In this document: one piece after another, positions 8,942 through 17,629 of the stretch
Layout: every line of letters starts with the position of its first letter
Position numbering within the stretch: position 1 is the stretch's first letter
Assembly (NCBI RefSeq): GCF_014205175.1
Contig: NZ_JACHNA010000001.1
Span: forward strand, 1,426,001 to 1,490,000
Source: Micrococcus cohnii
GTDB lineage: Bacteria; Actinomycetota; Actinomycetes; Actinomycetales; Micrococcaceae
Direction of reading: 5' to 3'
DNA length: 64,000 bases
Made by a program: the position numbers and the translations under genes
The notes under the pieces: model-generated
The model's database searches: none
Seen by the model: the letters and a program-made list of their open reading frames with translations, nothing else
Told to the model about the DNA's origin: nothing

Positions 8942-9964
8942 GTGCCCCAGGACGAGCTGCCCCATGATCCCCTGCCCGACGCCGACGCGACTCGGTCGTT
9001 CCCGGCCGAGGTCCCCGTGGATGTGGGGCTCACGCTGCGGCCGCTGCAGCGCGGCGCCGCGGATCCCTGCGTGCGGGTGACGGGACGCCGGGCCTGGCTC
9101 ACGCGACGCACACGGTCCGGGGCCGCGGCGCTGCTGGTCGAGGGCCCGGCGTCCCCGTTCCTCCCCGGTTCGGTGCGGGCACGCGCCTGGGGCCCCGGCG
9201 CGCAGGAGGCGGTCGAACAGGTGCCCGCCCTGCTCGGGCTGGGCGATCAGGGCTGGAGCGCGTTCGACGAACTGCTGGCCGAGCACCGGCGTCGGCTGCC
9301 GGCCTCGGTGCTCGAGGCGCGACGTCGGCACCCGGGGCTGCGTCTGCCCGCGGCCGGCGCGTTGTCGGTCGGACTGCTGACGGTCGTGCTGGAGCAGAAG
9401 GTGACGCATGACCAGGCCCGGCACGGCTGGCGCAGCCTCGTACGGGAGGCCGCCCGCGGCTCCTCAGGCGGGGGCACGCCGCCCGGCCCGGTCCCCGCGG
9501 GGATGCTCCTGCCGCCCCGACCGGAGCAGGTCGCGCTGATCCCCTCGTGGCGGTGGCACACCGGATGGGTCCAACCGGCGCAGTCCCGCACCCTCGTCCA
9601 GGCCGCACGGCGGTCCGCCTCGATCGAGCGGGTGGCCGCAGCGTGCCCGCCTTGGGATCCCTCAGCGGCCGAGGGACTGAACCGGCGGCTGTGCTCGCTG
9701 CCGGGCATCGGGCCGTGGTCGACGGCGGAGGCGTTGCAGCGCAGTCACGGGGCGGCGGACCTGGTCTCGGTCGGCGATTACCACCTGGCGCATTTCGTGG
9801 GGCAGGTGCTCACCGGACGACGTGTGGACGATGCCGGAATGCTCGAGCTGCTCGCCCCGTTTGCCGGTCACCGGCAGCGGCTGGTGCGGCTGCTGGGCCT
9901 GACCGGCGAGCGCCGACGGTCCTTCGGTCCCCGGCTGGCCCCGGCCGATCACCGCCGCCGCTGA
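8942..9964 (+). CDS. DNA-3-methyladenine glycosylase-like protein (HhH-GPD superfamily)
   Basis: Base-excision repair glycosylase of the AlkA type, predicted to remove alkylated bases. The C-terminal half carries the helix-hairpin-helix LCSLPGIGPWSTAEALQR (about 245-262) followed by SVGDYHLAHFVG, whose Asp sits at the catalytic position of the HhH-GPD fold. LTVVLEQKVTHDQARHGWR matches the helix that precedes the hairpin in this family. The N-terminal third is Arg-rich and less conserved. GTG 8942 was chosen because a -10 box ends six bases upstream; ATG 8909 would lie upstream of that promoter. 340 residues, a little longer than E. coli AlkA. Confidence 0.78.
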   Translation: MPQDELPHDPLPDADATRSFPAEVPVDVGLTLRPLQRGAADPCVRVTGRRAWLTRRTRSGAAALLVEGPASPFLPGSVRARAWGPGAQEAVEQVPALLGLGDQGWSAFDELLAEHRRRLPASVLEARRRHPGLRLPAAGALSVGLLTVVLEQKVTHDQARHGWRSLVREAARGSSGGGTPPGPVPAGMLLPPRPEQVALIPSWRWHTGWVQPAQSRTLVQAARRSASIERVAAACPPWDPSAAEGLNRRLCSLPGIGPWSTAEALQRSHGAADLVSVGDYHLAHFVGQVLTGRRVDDAGMLELLAPFAGHRQRLVRLLGLTGERRRSFGPRLAPADHRRR

Positions 9965-10175
9965 CCTCCGGCGGCATCGGCGCGCGGCCGGTCCGCTCCT
10001 GCACAGGCACCGGGCTGCGCCCCGACGATCCACAGCCGCATCGCGCGGCCACGGCACAGGCGGCCGGCCTTCCTAGCGTGGAGGACGTCGCCGCGACCGC
10101 GGCGAGCGCACCGGACCGGGCATGAGCGCCGGTCCGGCGCCACGATCGGCTCAGGGAGCAGGAGGGATGACCGCC

Positions 10176-10658
10176 ATGCTGGGTCTGCACGAGGAGAACC
10201 TGTACGACGAGAACGAGGCGTGGACACACCAAGATCGGTTCCGCGGCCCGAGCAGCCCGGGCACCCTGGTGCCGGGCGAGCGGGCCTCGGTGCTCGTGGT
10301 CTCAGGAACGCCGGACCCGGAGGAGGCCATGCGGGAGGCCATGGGCCGGATCGGCGCTTTCGAACGCGACTGCCCGATCGTGCTCGACTCCACGGCGACG
10401 AGCCTCTACGCCGTGGCCGCGGCCGAGCAGCTGCAGGAAGGGCTTCGTCCGCCCGCGGACGAGGGCCCCGCCGAGTTCCTGGACTTCATCGCCGCCGAGC
10501 AGCAGTGGTGGCACCGCGGAGACTGCCCCGCCACTCCGCCGGACAGCAACGGGGCCTCCGCGTGGGCCTGGGCGTACTACCGGGCCGTGCAGGGCGCACA
10601 CCCGCAGACGCTGTGCACGATCTGGGACGTCTACCCGCTGTCGGCCGCCGCGGACTGA
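10176..10658 (+). CDS. conserved hypothetical protein, about 160 residues
   Basis: An acidic soluble protein with no recognised domain. It contains a central LVVSGTPDPEEAMREAMGRI stretch and a Trp-rich C-terminal half (EQQWWHRGD, WAWAYYRAVQ, TIWDVYPL). There is no signal peptide or membrane segment. AGGAGGG lies directly in front of ATG 10167 and nine bases before ATG 10176; the latter spacing is the more usual, so I start there, though 10167 remains possible. It stands alone between the glycosylase and a convergent acyl-CoA ligase. Confidence 0.6.
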   Translation: MLGLHEENLYDENEAWTHQDRFRGPSSPGTLVPGERASVLVVSGTPDPEEAMREAMGRIGAFERDCPIVLDSTATSLYAVAAAEQLQEGLRPPADEGPAEFLDFIAAEQQWWHRGDCPATPPDSNGASAWAWAYYRAVQGAHPQTLCTIWDVYPLSAAAD

Positions 10659-10721
10659 GCTCACACAGACGGGGCGGTGCGGACGGTCGCGGCGTCGAGC
10701 CGTGCCGCCCGGCGGCCCGAC

Positions 10722-12467
10722 TCAGCCGAGCGCGGCGACGTAGTCCCGGCCCTGCTCGCGCAGTTCGACCTTGCGCACCTTCCCGGACACCGTCATGGGG
10801 AAGGCGTCGCGGACCTGCACATAGGCCGGGACCTTGAAGTGGGCGATCCGACCGGTCGAGAACTCCTTGATGTCCTCCGCCGTGAGCGGCTCGGCCCCCT
10901 CGCGCAGGATCACGCAGGCCAGCAGCTGTTCGCCGTACTTGTCGTCGGGCACCCCGACGACCTGAACGTCCTGGATGTCCGGATGCGTGTAGAGGAACTC
11001 CTCGACCTCGCGCGGCGAGATGTTCTCGCCGCCGCGGATGATCAGGTCCTTGATCCGCCCCTCGATCCGCACGTACCCGTCCTCGTCCATCGAGGCGAGG
11101 TCACCGGAGTGCATCCAGCCGTGCTCGTCCAGCACGGCGGCGGTGCGCTGCTCGTCGTCCCAGTAGCCGCTCATGACGCAGTAGCCGCGGGTGCACAGCT
11201 CTCCGGTCGCACCGCGGGGCACGACCTCCCCGGTCGAGGGGTCCACGATCTTCGTCTCGACGTGGGGCATGCTCCGACCGACCGTCTCGGTGCGGCGAGC
11301 CAGGGAGTCGTCGCGGCGAGTCATGGTGGACACCGGCGCGGTCTCCGTCATGCCGTAGCAGATCGCGACCTCAGTCATATTCAGCTCGTCGATCACCTGC
11401 TTCATCACCTCGACGGGGCACGTCGAGCCGGCCATCACCCCGGTGCGCAGCCGAGACAGGTCCAGCGTGCGGGCCTCCTCGCGGGCGAGCATGGAGATGA
11501 ACATGGTCGGCACGCCGTACAGGCTCGTGGCCCGCGTCGCCGCGGCGGCGGCGAGCGTCTTCGCCGGATCGAACCCGCGGGACGGCAGCACCTGGGCGGT
11601 GCCGTGGGAGACCGCGGCCATCGTGCCGATGACCATGCCGAAGCAGTGGAAGAACGGCACCGGGATCACGAGCACATCGTCGGCGGTGTAGCCGAGCAGC
11701 TCACCGATGTGGAAGCCGTTGTTCAGGATGTTCACGTGCGAGAGCGTCACGCCCTTCGGAAAGCCCGTGGTCCCGGAGGTGTACTGCAGGTTCACCGGGT
11801 CGTCATGGTGCACCTGCGCCTCACGCTCGGCCAGCTGGGCATCGCTCACCTGATCGGCGCCGGCCAGCAGGGTGCTCCAGGTGAGCTCCTGGACCTGCGC
11901 TTCGGCGGCCTTGCCCGGTACGGTGTCCGGCCGGGCGTGCGGATACGAGTCGGCACCGATCCGGCCTGGCGTGGGCAGCATGATCAGCTGACGCAACGCG
12001 GGGGCGCCCTCCTGTGCGACGCGGCGCGCGGTGGTCGGCGGGTCCATCCGCTCGTCGGGACAGGCGACCACGAGGCCGGCCATGTCGCACTGCTCCACGA
12101 CGTAGGTCAGCTCGTGACTGCGATAGACCGGGTTCAGGTTCACCAGGATCACCCCCGCCCTGGCGGCGCCGTAGAGCAGGGTGGTCCACTCGGCGACGTT
12201 GGGACTCCACATGCCCAGCCGGTCCCCCGGGGCGTAGCCCGCGGCGATCAGGGCCTTGGCGACCCGCACGGATTCGGCCCGCAGCTGGGCGAAGGTCCAG
12301 GTGCGGCCGCCCTCGGGGGTGCCATCGGGGCCACACTCGATCACGGCCGGGGCTTCTGGATGCCGGGCGGCCGTCTCATCGAGGTTCTGGGACAGGGTCT
12401 GGCGCAGCAGCGGCAGGTCGGTGGGACCTGCCGTGCACGACGGGGCGGCGGTCTCGGTCATCGTCAT
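10722..12467 (-). CDS. acyl-CoA synthetase, AMP-binding family
   Basis: Activates a carboxylic acid to its CoA thioester through an acyl-adenylate. Of 581 residues, the P-loop-like YTSGTTGFPKGVTLSH is near 218-233, then FFHCFGMV, CYGMTETAPVS, and the hinge and C-terminal lid with GYWDDEQRTAAV, HSGDLASMDEDGY, GGENISPREVEEFL and the catalytic Lys in VSGKVRKVELR. The motif set is that of medium- or long-chain fatty acyl ligases rather than acetyl-CoA synthetase, but chain length is not readable. Start: ATG 12467 follows AGGAGAG by seven bases; upstream in-frame codons lack such a site. It is a single gene, not in an obvious beta-oxidation cluster. Confidence 0.87.
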   Translation of the reverse strand: MTMTETAAPSCTAGPTDLPLLRQTLSQNLDETAARHPEAPAVIECGPDGTPEGGRTWTFAQLRAESVRVAKALIAAGYAPGDRLGMWSPNVAEWTTLLYGAARAGVILVNLNPVYRSHELTYVVEQCDMAGLVVACPDERMDPPTTARRVAQEGAPALRQLIMLPTPGRIGADSYPHARPDTVPGKAAEAQVQELTWSTLLAGADQVSDAQLAEREAQVHHDDPVNLQYTSGTTGFPKGVTLSHVNILNNGFHIGELLGYTADDVLVIPVPFFHCFGMVIGTMAAVSHGTAQVLPSRGFDPAKTLAAAAATRATSLYGVPTMFISMLAREEARTLDLSRLRTGVMAGSTCPVEVMKQVIDELNMTEVAICYGMTETAPVSTMTRRDDSLARRTETVGRSMPHVETKIVDPSTGEVVPRGATGELCTRGYCVMSGYWDDEQRTAAVLDEHGWMHSGDLASMDEDGYVRIEGRIKDLIIRGGENISPREVEEFLYTHPDIQDVQVVGVPDDKYGEQLLACVILREGAEPLTAEDIKEFSTGRIAHFKVPAYVQVRDAFPMTVSGKVRKVELREQGRDYVAALG

Positions 12468-12639
12468 GCGGGGACTCTCCTGGATGCCGGGCGGCCCGAT
12501 GCGCCCAGGCACGGGCCGAAGTCGAGGCGGCCGATACACGGCGGCCATGTGAGCGGGAACACTGTGTTCTGGCTCACGTTACATCTCGGCGCGAGGTCCG
12601 TCACCACCCCCGGATGGCGGGGCGCGTCGATCACCCCAG

Positions 12640-12684
12640 AAAAACCATGAGCCGGGCCATCGTGGAAACGATGGCCCGGCTCAT
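12640..12684 (-). terminator. intrinsic terminator after tRNA-Tyr
   Basis: A perfect 17-bp inverted repeat (12647-12663 with 12668-12684, four-base loop), followed on the reverse strand by GG and a run of five T. It sits nine bases beyond the 3' end of the tRNA gene. Confidence 0.85.
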
Positions 12685-12693
12685 GACGGACGG

Positions 12694-12775
12694 TGGCAGA
12701 TGAGGGATTCGAACCCCCGTAGGCAATGCCAGCTGATTTACAGTCAGCCCCCTTTGGCCGCTCGGGTAATCTGCC
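12694..12775 (-). tRNA. tRNA-Tyr (anticodon GUA)
   Basis: The reverse strand folds as a class II-like tRNA. The acceptor pairs GGCAGAT with ATCTGCC, the anticodon arm is GCTGACTGTAAATCAGC with anticodon GTA, there is an extended variable arm of about 13 bases, and the T loop has GTTCGAATC. The discriminator is A and CCA is not encoded (the next bases are CCG), so CCA would be added after transcription. It is bracketed by its own promoter and terminator. Confidence 0.96.
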
Positions 12776-12824
12776 GCGCGACGGTCGATCGGCGCTCGCG
12801 CACCGGATCAACAGACGAGAGAAG

Positions 12825-12853
12825 AGCCTACCGCACATCCCGCATGGGTCCAA
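12825..12853 (-). promoter_or_regulatory. promoter of tRNA-Tyr
   Basis: Reverse strand: TTGGAC (12848-12853), a 17-base spacer, then TAGGCT (12825-12830). This is one of the two promoters in the window with both boxes recognisable. It would start the transcript about 43 bases before the mature tRNA. Confidence 0.7.
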
Positions 12854-12868
12854 ACCGCACCCGGCCGG

Positions 12869-12874
12869 TAGGGT
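12869..12874 (+). promoter_or_regulatory. -10 box upstream of yajQ
   Basis: TAGGGT, giving a leader of about 35 bases that holds the GAAGGAG ribosome-binding site at 12901. It is divergent from the tRNA-Tyr promoter. Confidence 0.45.
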
Positions 12875-12914
12875 GAACTCAGATCCGAGCCCGTCCACGA
12901 GAAGGAGCACGCAC

Positions 12915-13403
12915 GTGGCCAGCGATTCCACATTCGACGTCGTCAGCAAGGTCGACCGTCAGGAGGTCTCCAACGCTCTGAACCAGGCACAGAAGGAGAT
13001 CGCCCAGCGCTACGACTTCAAGGGCGTCGGCGCGCAGATCGACTTCTCCGGCGAGAAGATCCTCATGCAGGCCGCCTCCGAGGAACGCGTCAAGGCGGTG
13101 AAGGACGTGTTCGAGTCGAAGCTCATTAAACGCGGCATCTCGCTGAAGTCCCTCGACGCCGGCGAACCCTACGCCTCCGGCAAGGAGTACCGTCTCGAGG
13201 CCGCCATCAAGGAGGGCATCGACCAGCCCACCGCGAAGAAGATCACGAAGCTGATCCGCGACGAGGGCCCCAAGTCCGTGAAGGCCACCATCCAGGGCGA
13301 CGAGCTGCGCGTGTCCTCGAAGTCCCGCGACGACCTGCAGGCGACCATCGCGATGCTCAAGGACTTCGAGGACGCCGACCTGCAGTTCATCAACTTCCGC
13401 TGA
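12915..13403 (+). CDS. yajQ: YajQ family nucleotide-binding protein
   Basis: A 162-residue protein of the YajQ/DUF520 family: two ferredoxin-like folds, cytoplasmic, with nucleotide or RNA binding reported. In Xanthomonas a member acts as a cyclic di-GMP effector. Seen here: the N-terminal [27 protein letters not shown], the middle [19 protein letters not shown] and the C-terminal [20 protein letters not shown] with a final FINFR, all diagnostic. GTG 12915 follows GAAGGAG at normal spacing. The frame is open further upstream but runs through the tRNA, so the longer start is wrong. A small unknown gene follows after 38 bases. Confidence 0.95.
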   Translation: MASDSTFDVVSKVDRQEVSNALNQAQKEIAQRYDFKGVGAQIDFSGEKILMQAASEERVKAVKDVFESKLIKRGISLKSLDAGEPYASGKEYRLEAAIKEGIDQPTAKKITKLIRDEGPKSVKATIQGDELRVSSKSRDDLQATIAMLKDFEDADLQFINFR

Positions 13404-13441
13404 CCCGCGACGCCCTGTCCGCCCCTGCTGAGGAGACACCG

Positions 13442-13951
13442 ATGCTGTACCTGATCGATCCGCGCGGCGCCGTCTGGTCCGCCGACACCACCCTGGGGGC
13501 CGCCCGGGCCCGGGCCCGCGTCGACGGCGCGCAGCTCGACGACCAGCGCTGGACGACGGCCCAGATGCGCTTGAGCTATGAGGACTACCTGGACCTCGCC
13601 CTGCGTCACGGCCTGGCCGTGCCGCACGGCCTGATGCTGGACTCCGGATTCGTCGACCACGCGCTCGCCCCCGCCCGCCTGGACGCCTCGCTGCGAAACC
13701 AGGACGAGCTCTCCGAGCGGCTCGAGCACGTCGGCCGGGACACCGAGGACCGCTCGACGCGTCTGCGTGAGCGCCGTCGCGTCCACGAGGCCGGCCGCTC
13801 CTCGCTCGCCGACCGCCAGTCCTCCGCGGAGAAGAAGGCCCGCGAAATCGTCAACGCCCCGGTGCGCCGGGACCTCGTCGACCACTGGGACCGCCTCGAC
13901 GGCGTCCTGCCGGTCACCGTGTCCCAGGAACTGCACGCCGAGCAGGCCTGA
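13442..13951 (+). CDS. hypothetical protein downstream of yajQ
   Basis: 169 residues, start ATG 13442 with AGGAGA nine bases upstream. Residues 1-45 look like a small sheet (MLYLIDPRGAVWSAD). Residues about 75-130 are a highly charged helix (LRNQDELSERLEHV to RRRVHEAGRS) that may form a coiled coil. There is no membrane segment or known motif. It sits 38 bases after yajQ on the same strand and ends at a strong terminator, so the two are probably co-transcribed. Confidence 0.65.
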   Translation: MLYLIDPRGAVWSADTTLGAARARARVDGAQLDDQRWTTAQMRLSYEDYLDLALRHGLAVPHGLMLDSGFVDHALAPARLDASLRNQDELSERLEHVGRDTEDRSTRLRERRRVHEAGRSSLADRQSSAEKKAREIVNAPVRRDLVDHWDRLDGVLPVTVSQELHAEQA

Positions 13952-13987
13952 CCGTCCCGCCGACCCACCGGCACCGCGACCACGCGA

Positions 13988-14028
13988 GAAGGGCCCGCGC
14001 CGTGCATATCGCACAGCGCGGGCCCTTC
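13988..14028. terminator. bidirectional terminator
   Basis: A 13-bp perfect inverted repeat (13988-14000 and 14016-14028) with a 15-base loop, between the convergent ends of the hypothetical gene and fprA. No T-run, as is often the case in high-GC actinobacteria. Confidence 0.7.
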
Positions 14029-14044
14029 GCCTCGGAACACGGGC

Positions 14045-15454
14045 TCAGGACTGATCGGCCTCGCGCATGATGCGGGTCATCTCGTCGCGGTCGACGACCT
14101 TGACGCGTTCGCGCTCCACGGGACCGGCCTCGGTCGCGGCGAGGCCCAGGGACTTCTCGTGTGCATCGAGGGCGTGCCAGCCGGCCCAGGTCGTGACGGG
14201 CACGTCGCGCTCGGCGAGCAGCTCGAGCACCGACTCCTCCGAGGGCTGCTGCGCGGTGTACAGCGAGTCGACGTCCTCGATGAGGTGGGTGATGGTCTCA
14301 AGGGCGCAGCCCTTCGTGTGTCCGATCAGGCCCACGGGACCGCGCTTGATCCAGCCCGAGGCGTAGAGGCCGGGCACCGGGTTCCCGTCGGCGTCGAGCA
14401 CACGGCCCTCCGCGTTGGGGATGACGCCGCGGCGCTCGTCGAACTCGACGCCCTCCACCGGGGAGCCGAAGTAGCCGACAGCCCGGTACACGGCCTGCAC
14501 CGGGTAGTCGACGGTCTCGTCGGTCGGGCGAATGCCGCCTTCGCCATCGAGCTCCATGCGGCGCATCCGCAGCCCGTCGAGGCGACCGTCGCCGTCGACG
14601 TCGAGGAACTGCTCGGGCGCCTGGAGGAAGTGCAGGTGCAGGCGACGGGAGGCCTGCTGTGTGCGGTCCTCCTGCTCCATGAGCCAGTTGGTGAGCGTGT
14701 TGACCATCGTGCGGGTCTGGTTGTTCGACTCGATCGCGGCCTCGGAGGCGGCGTCGAAGTCGAAGTCCTCTTCGTACAGGACGATGTCCACGTCACGGGA
14801 GTGCGCGAGCTCGCGCAGCTCGAGCGGGGTGAACTTCACCTGGGCGGGTCCACGGCGCCCGAAGACGTGCACGTCCGTCACAGGCGAGGCCTTGAGCGCC
14901 CGGTAGACATTGTCCGGGATCTCGGTGGTGAGCAGGTCGTCGGCGTGCTTGGAGAGGATGCGGGCGACGTCGAGCGCAACGTTGCCGTTGCCGATCACGG
15001 CGATCTGCTCGGCGTCGAGACTCCAGTCACGCGGGACGTCCGGGTGACCGTCGTACCAGGAAGCGAAGTCCGCGCCCCCGAAGGAGCCCTCGAGCTCGAC
15101 TCCCGGCACGTCGAGGGCGGCGTCCTTGACGGCGCCGGTGGCGAAGACGATCGCGTCGTAGTGTCGGCGCAGGTCCTCGAGGTGGATGTCCGTGCCGTAG
15201 TCCACGTTGCCGAGGTAGCGGATGTCGCCGCGGTCCATCACCTTGTGCAGGGCGGTGACGATGCCCTTGATGCGCGGGTGATCCGGCGCGACGCCGTAGC
15301 GGATGAGGCCGAACGGCGCCGGGTAGCGGTCGAACAGGTCGATCGAGACCGGGAAGTCGCGCTCCTGTTTGGTGAGGATGTCGGCCGTGTAGACGCCGGC
15401 GGGGCCTGCTCCGACGATGGCGATGCGCAACGGACGGTCGGGGCGTGCGGTCAC
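14045..15454 (-). CDS. fprA: ferredoxin/adrenodoxin-type NADP+ reductase, FprA family
   Basis: Flavoprotein that passes electrons between NADPH and ferredoxin. The 469-residue protein opens with the FAD motif IVGAGPAGVYTADIL. It continues with DLFDRYPAPFGLIRYGVAPDHPRIK, a hallmark of the adrenodoxin-reductase group, the NADP motif AVIGNGNVALDVARIL, and the GYFGSPVEG and SGWIKRGPVGLIGHTKGCA segments. The open frame reaches a TTG at 15496, but that codon lies within a TAGACT -10 box. GTG 15454, preceded by GGAAGGA, is the first usable start and puts the FAD motif at the usual distance from the N-terminus. Partner ferredoxin not in the window. Confidence 0.92.
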   Translation of the reverse strand: MTARPDRPLRIAIVGAGPAGVYTADILTKQERDFPVSIDLFDRYPAPFGLIRYGVAPDHPRIKGIVTALHKVMDRGDIRYLGNVDYGTDIHLEDLRRHYDAIVFATGAVKDAALDVPGVELEGSFGGADFASWYDGHPDVPRDWSLDAEQIAVIGNGNVALDVARILSKHADDLLTTEIPDNVYRALKASPVTDVHVFGRRGPAQVKFTPLELRELAHSRDVDIVLYEEDFDFDAASEAAIESNNQTRTMVNTLTNWLMEQEDRTQQASRRLHLHFLQAPEQFLDVDGDGRLDGLRMRRMELDGEGGIRPTDETVDYPVQAVYRAVGYFGSPVEGVEFDERRGVIPNAEGRVLDADGNPVPGLYASGWIKRGPVGLIGHTKGCALETITHLIEDVDSLYTAQQPSEESVLELLAERDVPVTTWAGWHALDAHEKSLGLAATEAGPVERERVKVVDRDEMTRIMREADQS

Positions 15455-15495
15455 GGCGATGTAGTCCTTCCAGAGGGGTTCGGGATCAGCGCTCA

Positions 15496-15501
15496 AGTCT
15501 A
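15496..15501 (-). promoter_or_regulatory. -10 box of fprA promoter
   Basis: TAGACT on the reverse strand; the transcript would start about 35 bases before GTG 15454. It overlaps the TTG that opens the longest frame. Confidence 0.5.
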
Positions 15502-15550
15502 CCGATCACGCCACGGTGCGCGGTGGTGAGGCGTCTCACCACTACAGCGC

Positions 15551-15556
15551 TATGGT
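15551..15556 (+). promoter_or_regulatory. -10 box of leaderless promoter for rarD
   Basis: TATGGT ends six bases before GTG 15563; no ribosome-binding site. Divergent from fprA. Confidence 0.5.
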
Positions 15557-15562
15557 GGCGCC

Positions 15563-16573
15563 GTGACGCAGACTTCCCCCTCCTCCGCACCGCCGCCGGA
15601 CGCCACGACGCACGCAGACGCCGCGCCCGAACAGAGCCACCGGGGGCTGGCCCTCGGCGCCGGCGCCTACGCGATCTGGGGTGCGCTTCCGCTGTACATG
15701 GCGGTCACGGCGCCGGCGACCGCCGTGGAGATCGTCATCATGCGCATCGGGTTCTCTCTGCTGTTCTGCCTCGTGCTGCTGGCGCTGCTGCGCCGCCTGC
15801 CCGAGCTGCGTCGGGCTCTGGGCACCCGGCGACGCGTCGGGATCGTCGCACTGGCCGCCGTGACCATCGCGGTGAACTGGCTGCTGTACGCGTTCTCGGT
15901 GACCTCCGGGAACATCCTGCAGGCGTCGCTGGGCTATTTCATGAACCCGCTGGTGAACGTGACCCTCGGCGTCGCCCTGCTCGGGGAGCGACTGCGCCGC
16001 GCCCAGTGGATCGCGGTCGGCGTCGCGGCGGCGGCCGTCGCCGTGATCACCGTCGAGGCCGGCCAGGTGCCGTGGATCGGCCTGGGCCTGGCCTGCTCGT
16101 TCGGTGTCTACGGGCTCCTGAAGAAGCGCACCGCGGCCGTCCACCCGGTCACGGCGCTGACGGCCGAGACGATCGTCCTGCTGCCCCTGTTCGTCGGCGG
16201 CACCGCGTGGCTGGCCTCCGTGGGCATGCTGACCACCGGCCAGCACGGCGCCGGGCACCTGGCGATCATGGCGGCCTCGGGGGTCGTCACCGCCGTGCCG
16301 CTGATCCTCTTCGGCGCCGCCGCACAGACCGTGCCGCTCTCGGTGCTCGGAATCCTGCAGTACATCGCCCCGGTCGGGCAGTTCCTGCTCGCCGTGCTGG
16401 TGTTCGGCGAACACATGCCTTCGGCACGCTGGATCGGCTTCGGCCTGGTGTGGCTGGCCCTGATCGTGTTCACCACCGATCATCTGGCGCACGCCCGCGC
16501 GCAGCGGCGACTCACGAGCACTCGTCCCGTCCGCAGGCGGCCCGGCCGGGCCGTCGGGTCGCGACGGTCGTAG
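15563..16573 (+). CDS. rarD: EamA-family transporter, RarD-like
   Basis: Drug/metabolite superfamily permease of 336 residues with ten predicted membrane helices. YAIWGALPLYM (first helix, about 34-44), the long SFGVYGLLKK segment after helix 5 (about 179-188), and QTVPLSVLGILQYIAPVGQF (about 255-274) are the RarD-type signatures. A hydrophilic tail of about 26 residues precedes the first helix and a basic tail follows the last. The transported compound is unknown for the family. Its TAG stop (16571-16573) forms the first half of the -10 box of the next gene. Confidence 0.85.
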   Translation: MTQTSPSSAPPPDATTHADAAPEQSHRGLALGAGAYAIWGALPLYMAVTAPATAVEIVIMRIGFSLLFCLVLLALLRRLPELRRALGTRRRVGIVALAAVTIAVNWLLYAFSVTSGNILQASLGYFMNPLVNVTLGVALLGERLRRAQWIAVGVAAAAVAVITVEAGQVPWIGLGLACSFGVYGLLKKRTAAVHPVTALTAETIVLLPLFVGGTAWLASVGMLTTGQHGAGHLAIMAASGVVTAVPLILFGAAAQTVPLSVLGILQYIAPVGQFLLAVLVFGEHMPSARWIGFGLVWLALIVFTTDHLAHARAQRRLTSTRPVRRRPGRAVGSRRS

Positions 16574-16576
16574 ACT
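16571..16576 (+). promoter_or_regulatory. -10 box overlapping the rarD stop codon
   Basis: TAGACT ends six bases before ATG 16583. Its first three bases are the rarD stop codon. Confidence 0.55.
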
Positions 16577-16582
16577 GGCGCC

Positions 16583-17077
16583 ATGCCCGCCAAGCCTGCC
16601 GCCCCTGTGTACCTGCCCGGTTTCCAGCAGCTCGTGCCCGCTCTGCTCGGCGAGCCCTGGGCCGCCGACGACGGCCTGGACGCCGAGCAGATCGACCGGC
16701 TGCTGGACGACTCCCCCGCCGCCGAGCAGCTCGGGCAGCGGCCGACCCTGCCGGTCGCGCTGCGGGAGTTCTACCTGGCGCTGGGCAACTGCGGGGACCT
16801 GCTCGAGACCGACCATTACTTCTGGGACCCCGACGACCTGGAAGTGCGCGACGGGTTCCTCATGTTCCTCGAGGACGCCGAGGAGTCCGTCGTGTGGGGT
16901 CTGCCGGTCGACAACCTCCCGCTGCCCGATCCGATCGTCTGGCGGCGCAGTACCGGCGCCGACGCCGAGGACGGGCAGTGGTCGGACGAGGGTGGCACGT
17001 TCAGCGAGTTTGTCTCCGACCTGCTGGCCTGGACCTTCGAGGACCCCGCCGAGGACGACGAGCGGAGCGGCGGTTGA
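16583..17077 (+). CDS. SMI1/KNR4 (SUKH)-like protein
   Basis: 164 acidic residues. LPVALREFYLALGNCGDLLE (about 57-76), followed by a strand-rich region with GFLMFLEDAEESVVWGLPVD and a C-terminal FSEFVSDLLAWTFED helix, matches the layout of SUKH domains: an N-terminal helix with a short acidic start, then a sheet, then a closing helix. SUKH proteins are often immunity proteins to polymorphic toxins, but no toxin gene is nearby and many single-copy family members have no known role. The start is fixed by the leaderless -10. The stop overlaps the TTG start of the HIT gene (TTGA). Confidence 0.6.
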   Translation: MPAKPAAPVYLPGFQQLVPALLGEPWAADDGLDAEQIDRLLDDSPAAEQLGQRPTLPVALREFYLALGNCGDLLETDHYFWDPDDLEVRDGFLMFLEDAEESVVWGLPVDNLPLPDPIVWRRSTGADAEDGQWSDEGGTFSEFVSDLLAWTFEDPAEDDERSGG

Positions 17078-17598
17078 ACGGCGCAGACGACGCCGCTGTC
17101 GGCACGGGCGCCGCGGCCCGGGTGAGCCACGCGCCCGAGGGGTACGCGTGTCCGTTCTGCGGGCTCGTGGCCGGCGACTGCTCGGACCCGGGCAACCGGT
17201 GCGAGGTCGGCGACACCGTCTATCAGGACGAGGACCTGATCGTCCTGATCGCGTGCGACGGGTTCGGCGACCACGAGGGGCACGCCATGGTCTGCCCGTC
17301 GGAGCACTACGAGAACCTCTACGAACTGCCTGACCGCGTCCTGCAGCGCATCGCGCTGATGGCCCGACAAGTGGCGCTGGCGATGAAGGCGGCGTGGTCG
17401 CCGGATGGGATCTCCACCCGTCAGCACAACGAGCCCGCCGGAAACCAGCACGTATGGCACTACCACCTGCACGTGTTCCCCCGTTATGACGGGGACATGC
17501 TCTACCGGCAGCGGCGCCACGGCGTCGAGCCACACGTGCGGGCGACGAAGGCCCGGGAGCTGGCCGCCGCCCTCGACGCGGCCCCGACCCGTCTCTGA
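17074..17598 (+). CDS. HIT-family protein
   Basis: Nucleotide hydrolase or transferase of the histidine-triad superfamily, 174 residues. The triad HYHLHV lies in NQHVWHYHLHVFPRYDGD (about 128-145), and the N-terminal YACPFCGLVAGD carries a Cys pair as in zinc-binding HIT proteins. GHAMVCPSEHYENLYEL is the family strand-helix step. TTG 17074 overlaps the preceding stop in a TTGA, suggesting coupled translation; GTG 17122 is an alternative. Substrate unknown. It converges on the polyprenyl synthase gene. Confidence 0.82.
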   Translation: MNGADDAAVGTGAAARVSHAPEGYACPFCGLVAGDCSDPGNRCEVGDTVYQDEDLIVLIACDGFGDHEGHAMVCPSEHYENLYELPDRVLQRIALMARQVALAMKAAWSPDGISTRQHNEPAGNQHVWHYHLHVFPRYDGDMLYRQRRHGVEPHVRATKARELAAALDAAPTRL

Positions 17599-17605
17599 GA
17601 CGGCG

Positions 17606-17629
17606 GCCTGACCGGCAGGTCGGTCAGGC
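17606..17629. terminator. short hairpin between convergent genes
   Basis: GCCTGACC (17606-17613) pairs with GGTCAGGC (17622-17629). It overlaps the stop of the polyprenyl synthase gene. A weak terminator candidate. Confidence 0.4.

Noticed and set aside
6123-9080. A 985-codon forward frame
   Set aside because: Antisense to metB and cbs; no motifs and implausible composition.
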